NCBI RefSeq assembly: GCF_024808255.1
Contig: NZ_JANTYS010000022.1
Location: 1-64,000 of the forward strand
Direction: 5' to 3'
Source of the DNA: Mucilaginibacter dorajii
Lineage (GTDB): Bacteria > Bacteroidota > Bacteroidia > Sphingobacteriales > Sphingobacteriaceae
DNA length: 64,000 nt
Each line of letters begins with the position of its first letter. Position 1 is the stretch's first letter. A model generated the notes under the pieces. The model ran no database searches. It was not told the origin of the DNA and saw only the letters and a list, made by a program, of their open reading frames with translations. Made by a program: the position numbers and the translations under genes. This document shows positions 60,578-64,000 of this stretch, piece after piece.

Positions 60578-61204
60578 ATGAAAAAGATAATCTTATCAGC
60601 AGCCATACTATTAAGCTGCTTAGCCGTAAAAAACGCCAATGCCCAGGTAAGCTTTAGCTTAGGGGTTAACATTGGCAGTCAGCCAGCGTGGGGTCCGGTG
60701 GGTTACGAAACCGCCAACTATTACTACATGCCAGATATTGACACTTATTACGATGTGCCTACCCATCAGTATGTATATTTTGATAACAATGTTTGGGTGC
60801 ACCGTGCTTATTTGCCGGTACGATATCGTAATTACGATTTATACCACGGTTATAAAGTGGTGATAAATGATCGTAACCCATGGGTTAGGCATGATGTTTA
60901 CAGAACACAATATGCAAGCTACAGGGGCCGTCATGACCAGGTGATCATTCGCGATAGCCGCGATGCCAGGTATGCCAACTATTGGAGAGGCGGCCGCGGT
61001 AACAGGGCGGTAGCATATAATCGTGGCGGTCACTTTGACAATGGTAACCACGGCGGTCGCGGGCCACAATATCATGGCAATGGCGGCGGACACTGGGGCG
61101 GTGACCATGGAAATCGTGGTGGCGGAGATCATGGAAACCACGGTGGTGGTGACCATGGCAATCACGGTGGCGGAGATCATGGCGGTGGTCACGGCAGGCA
61201 CTAA
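60578..61204 (+). CDS. Exported protein, tandem paralogue B with Gly/His/Asp-rich tail
   Basis: This 208-residue protein has a signal peptide (about 1-23, ANAQ). Its core is strongly alike paralogue A (GVNIGSQPAWGPVGYETANYYYMPDIDTYYDV). The last about 60 residues are a Gly/His/Asp/Asn repeat, GGGDHGNH and near forms, from a 24-bp DNA repeat. Such a tail can bind Zn, Ni or Cu. A DtxR-type regulator gene follows 287 bp later, which fits a metal link, but this is inference. Confidence 0.82.
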   Translation: MKKIILSAAILLSCLAVKNANAQVSFSLGVNIGSQPAWGPVGYETANYYYMPDIDTYYDVPTHQYVYFDNNVWVHRAYLPVRYRNYDLYHGYKVVINDRNPWVRHDVYRTQYASYRGRHDQVIIRDSRDARYANYWRGGRGNRAVAYNRGGHFDNGNHGGRGPQYHGNGGGHWGGDHGNRGGGDHGNHGGGDHGNHGGGDHGGGHGRH

Positions 61205-61228
61205 TCAAAATCATTTTAAATAAAATAT

Positions 61229-61260
61229 AGGCTTCCCTTAAACCGGAGGCCTTTTTTTTT
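61229..61260 (+). terminator. Terminator of paralogue B
   Basis: Stem AGGCTTCC with GGAGGCCT (one G-T), then T9, 25 bp past the stop. Confidence 0.8.
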
Positions 61261-61490
61261 TGAGCTGATAATAAACAAATCAGACCAAATGTTATTTTTC
61301 ACCCAAAGATCGCCAAACCGCTAAGAACTTAAAATTTTCAATTGCGCCTTAGCGATCCTTGGGTGAAAAGTCCATTACGCAACAGCTTTTGAATCCCCCT
61401 TTTCAAAAGCGATTTCCCTTTAATAGTACACCCCCTTATTAAAACAGCCCGCTTTTTATTTATGTTTGTGTGTTAGCAGGTACTACACGG

Positions 61491-62144
61491 ATGTATACAT
61501 TATCAGAAGAAAATTATTTAAAGGCAATTTACCGGATCGCGCAGCAAAAGGACGTTAAAATAACGCCCACTGCCATAGCCGAAACCCTGGGTAACAACCC
61601 GGCTTCGGTGGTTGATATGATTCGTAAGCTTACCGAAAAGCAGCTGATAGCATACGATAAAAAACAAGGCGTAAAACTTACCACCCAAGGCTTAAAGGAT
61701 GCCGTGCTGATAGTACGCAGACACCGTCTTTGGGAGGTTTTTTTGTTAGAGAAGCTGGGCTACCATTGGGACGAGATCCACGATATTGCCGAAGAGCTTG
61801 AACACATCAGCGACGCCACCCTGGCCGACAGGCTGGATAAATTCCTCGGCTTCCCTGATTATGACCCCCATGGCGACCCAATCCCGAAGGCAAACGGTAA
61901 AGTACCCAAATCATTTTCGGTAGCACTCACCCACTTAAAAGCCGGCGCAACCTGCAGGGTAGCGGCCGTTAGGGACACCACCAATACTTTTTTGCAGTAC
62001 CTCATTAAACTCGATATTGGCATAGGCACCCGCATACAAGTGATAGAAAAAATCCCTTTTGATAATTCATTGGTGATCAGCATCAACGGTAAAGAACACA
62101 CCACCGTATCGCAAAGGTTTGGGGAGAATATATTGATAGACTGA
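61491..62144 (+). CDS. DtxR/MntR-family metal-dependent regulator
   Basis: From ATG 61491 the protein has 217 residues. The winged helix (1-60) reads YTLSEENYLKAIYRIAQQ and TPTAIAETLGNNPASVVDMIRKL; the metal-binding/dimer part has RRHRLWEVFLLEKLGYHWDEIHDIAEELEH; an FeoA/SH3-like C-terminal domain (about 145-217) ends the protein. It represses metal uptake genes when Fe or Mn binds. A GTG seven codons upstream is less likely. No transporter gene is adjacent. Confidence 0.93.
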   Translation: MYTLSEENYLKAIYRIAQQKDVKITPTAIAETLGNNPASVVDMIRKLTEKQLIAYDKKQGVKLTTQGLKDAVLIVRRHRLWEVFLLEKLGYHWDEIHDIAEELEHISDATLADRLDKFLGFPDYDPHGDPIPKANGKVPKSFSVALTHLKAGATCRVAAVRDTTNTFLQYLIKLDIGIGTRIQVIEKIPFDNSLVISINGKEHTTVSQRFGENILID

Positions 62145-62212
62145 CAAGCATGCCATTGTGAGTTGTAAAATTTTGCGAAATTCTGAAGGTGGAATGACAT
62201 TAAAAAAAAAGG

Positions 62213-62267
62213 CTGTCATCCTGAGTAAGTTTTATTTGCGCACAAATAATAGCATTGCAAATGACAC
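62213..62267. repeat. 55-bp dispersed hairpin repeat, copy B
   Basis: It is the reverse complement of 57-111, with one or two differences, including TTATTTG TGCG CAAATAA. Confidence 0.85.
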
Positions 62268-62521
62268 TAAAAATAGCTCTAGTAATCAGCAAGTTACAAA
62301 TGTGTCAATGGCAGTCCGTCGAAGGATAGTGGGCAAAGGCCTCTACGCGCGACCCTTCGACAGGCTCAGGGCGACAGGCCCACCCACCTAAAAACACAAC
62401 TTGTCATGGGTAGAAACGAAGCAATCGCGAACTATGCAGGTTCGCCCTGTAGAGCATGAGATTGCTTCGTACCTTATAATGACGTCCATGTAAGTTATTG
62501 ATTATCAAATATGTTTTTTTT

Positions 62522-62615
62522 GTAGAGACGCAATATTTTGCGTCTCTAGCTATACAGAGCGGATTTGCGTGGTGCATTTGCACGCGGGAGACGCAAAATG
62601 TTGCGTCTCTACACA
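62522..62615. repeat. GAGACGCAA palindromes, second site
   Basis: Two units of GAGACGCAA ... TTGCGTCTC, as at 7258-7392, including the shared TGTAGAGACGC end. Confidence 0.9.
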
Positions 62616-62986
62616 AGCGCGTTAACGATGTCATCACTGTTTTTTTCAGGTTACCCTGATGGATACTCGCAATGACATGGCTTATTTAAGGGCAAATATC
62701 AGGTAAACGAAAAGTGTAAGCCAGCTCAATCATTTGTTCCTGAACTTTTAAAAAGTCCTTATTCCTTGCTCCGAAAATCCTTGCTCCAAAACAATTGTCT
62801 TCCAATTGTTAAATAATGTGAAAACTAAACATTTACAGTAATTGTAAAAACGTTTTCATCTTAATTTCATAGAAGCCCGCTACTTTAGTCTTTATAGCGT
62901 GATGATGTTGCGTTTTTTATAAATGCCACGTCATTACATACAACATCTAAGCCGTTAATTTTTAACTATATTATAATTGATATTTT

Positions 62987-63931
62987 ATGCTGGCTGTAAA
63001 AACTTTAAGTAATAATTTAACCACCTATAGGCGTAATGTACATGCAATGGGTGATAAATTTGAGATTAGTGTAGTTGGTAATGATCCTTTACTGGCCAAT
63101 GAACAAATTGAAATTGCCATTGATGAAATTAACCGGGTTGAAAAACTACTCTCAGCTTTTGGCGACGACAGCAATATTAAACAGATTAACCGCAATGCAG
63201 GCATCGCACCGGTAAAAGCAAACGGCGAGATCTTCAGGTTAATCAGCAGGGCTTTACAGATCTCAGAACTTACCCACGGCGCTTTTGATATCACCTACTT
63301 TACCGGTAACGTGGCAGGAAATGATAATTCGTTAGTTGAAAATGCAACTGTTAAAACTGCTCCTTACACTGTAATGCAAACCAACTACCAAAATGTAGTG
63401 CTCGACGCTGTTAAGCAAACCATTTTTTTAAAAGAAAAAGGAATGCGCATTGGCTTTGGTGCCAATAGCAAGGGTTACGCTGCCGATAGGGCAAAATTTA
63501 TATTGCAAATGAACGGTGTTAGCAGTGGCGTTATTAACTCTGGTGGCGATTTGCTTACCTGGGGCACGCAGCCCAACTTTAAACCGTGGACAGTTGCTGC
63601 TGCCGATCCGGAACAAAGGAAGCAACCATTTGCACAGCTTAATATTAGCGATATGGCATTTGCAACCGCTATAAATGCCGAAAGATACGCCAGTATTGGC
63701 AACAAAAAATTCCAAAGTGCTGCCAGCAGCAAAAAAGGCTTCCCGGTAAGCGAAATAAAAAGCGTAAGCATCATGAGCCCAACAGCCGAATTGGCCGATG
63801 CCATGGCATCGCCTATCATGAACATTGGTGTTAATGCTGGTATGTATTTGATTAACCAGTTAAACCAGATAGCTTGTGTGGTAATTGATGATCAAAACCG
63901 GGTGTATACTTCAAAAGGTATCAGCATCTGA
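62987..63931 (+). CDS. apbE: FAD:protein FMN transferase (ApbE-like)
   Basis: This 314-residue enzyme transfers FMN to Thr/Ser of flavoproteins outside the inner membrane. Typical motifs: MGDKFEISVVG, INRVEKLLSAFGDDSNIKQIN, FDITYFTGN, IGFGANSKGYAADRA (KGYA), SGVINSGGDLLTWG and SIMSPTAELADAMAS with the metal-binding Asp/Ala region. A signal peptide is not evident, so it may be cytosolic or miss a leader. It is a lone gene; no Rnf/Nqr genes are near. Confidence 0.93.
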   Translation: MLAVKTLSNNLTTYRRNVHAMGDKFEISVVGNDPLLANEQIEIAIDEINRVEKLLSAFGDDSNIKQINRNAGIAPVKANGEIFRLISRALQISELTHGAFDITYFTGNVAGNDNSLVENATVKTAPYTVMQTNYQNVVLDAVKQTIFLKEKGMRIGFGANSKGYAADRAKFILQMNGVSSGVINSGGDLLTWGTQPNFKPWTVAAADPEQRKQPFAQLNISDMAFATAINAERYASIGNKKFQSAASSKKGFPVSEIKSVSIMSPTAELADAMASPIMNIGVNAGMYLINQLNQIACVVIDDQNRVYTSKGISI

Positions 63932-64000
63932 TCATATTATTGTAAATAAAATAAACCAATCATCATAATCCCGGTAAACGTATACATAGCCTGTTTGTCC

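Larger units (their letters stand above)
62145..62986. other. Intergenic region packed with repeats
   Basis: No gene is seen. It holds, in order, a GTTGTAAAATTTTGCGAAAT repeat piece, the 62213-62267 element, a GTCGAAGG ... CCTTCGAC hairpin (about 62318-62360), a GTCATGGGTAGAAACGAAGC element (62403-62484), GAGACGCAA palindromes (62522-62615), and low-complexity CCTTGCTCC tract. From about 62780 to 62986 it is AT-rich promoter space for apbE. Confidence 0.7.

Noticed and set aside
60945..61214. His-rich ORF on the minus strand
   Set aside because: Shadow of the Gly/His tail of paralogue B.
62158..62391. 77-codon ORF after the DtxR gene
   Set aside because: Made of repeat sequence.

Overview
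The window looks like a chromosomal segment of a Bacteroidota member of the Sphingobacteriaceae, most like Mucilaginibacter or Pedobacter. Evidence: TAnnTTTG promoter boxes, few Shine-Dalgarno sites, the Bacteroidota-typical block pyk / IPExxxVDY protein / acpP-fabF-rnc, a bacillithiol glycosyltransferase (BshA), many SusD-less lipoproteins and exported sugar enzymes, and very many short dispersed hairpin repeats in the intergenic spaces. The genus is an inference from sequence style only.

Layout. 0.2-3.4 kb: a minus-strand sugar-oxidation cluster (DUF1080 hydrolase, GMC oxidoreductase, gluconate-dehydrogenase-subunit-3-like protein), then an outer-membrane barrel with a phospholipase-A-like motif beside a 14-copy 7-bp tandem array. 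5-16.5 kb: CBS protein, DEAD-box helicase, GH43, a lipoprotein-HAD pair, DHFR-like reductase, LutB, M28 peptidase, RpiB, BshA. 17-20.3 kb: a BlaI / M56 / exported-protein operon in which the peptidase tail and the exported protein carry the same heptad repeat. 20.6-25 kb: VOC protein, a GH3_C/beta-lactamase fusion, amidohydrolase. 25.7-32.7 kb: a plus-strand run (mutL, two rhomboids, EEP hydrolase, NAD epimerase, cysS). 33-39 kb: a truncated gene, an NTF2-like exported protein, pyk, IPExxxVDY, acpP-fabF-rnc. 40-44.3 kb: YicC, gmk, nadD, a toxin-antitoxin pair, miaE-like, LytTR regulator. 44.5-49.7 kb: membrane glycosyltransferase, flavin monooxygenase, RsmI-like methyltransferase, a conserved unknown, Lrp regulator. 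49.8-50.2 kb: two tandem tRNA-like genes. 50.7-64 kb: a 1141-residue ThuA/PQQ-dehydrogenase/PKD/cytochrome c lipoprotein, OMP, MocR regulator with divergent PNPOx protein, CsbD-like protein, S41 protease, two paralogous exported proteins, DtxR regulator, ApbE.

The most unusual item is the pair of tandem tRNA-like genes (49841-49952 and 49982-50097). They have a type II body with a very large variable arm, predicted anticodon GUC, G73, all usual tertiary-contact bases, and compensatory acceptor-stem changes between the copies. They have their own promoter and terminator and lie divergent from an Lrp-family regulator. Second is the BlaI-M56-heptad-repeat operon. Third is the mass of dispersed hairpin elements, several sharing TGTCAT...ATGACA ends around unrelated cores, plus a 320-bp repeat in three copies. 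Repeats appear to have cut one gene and run into the ends of others.
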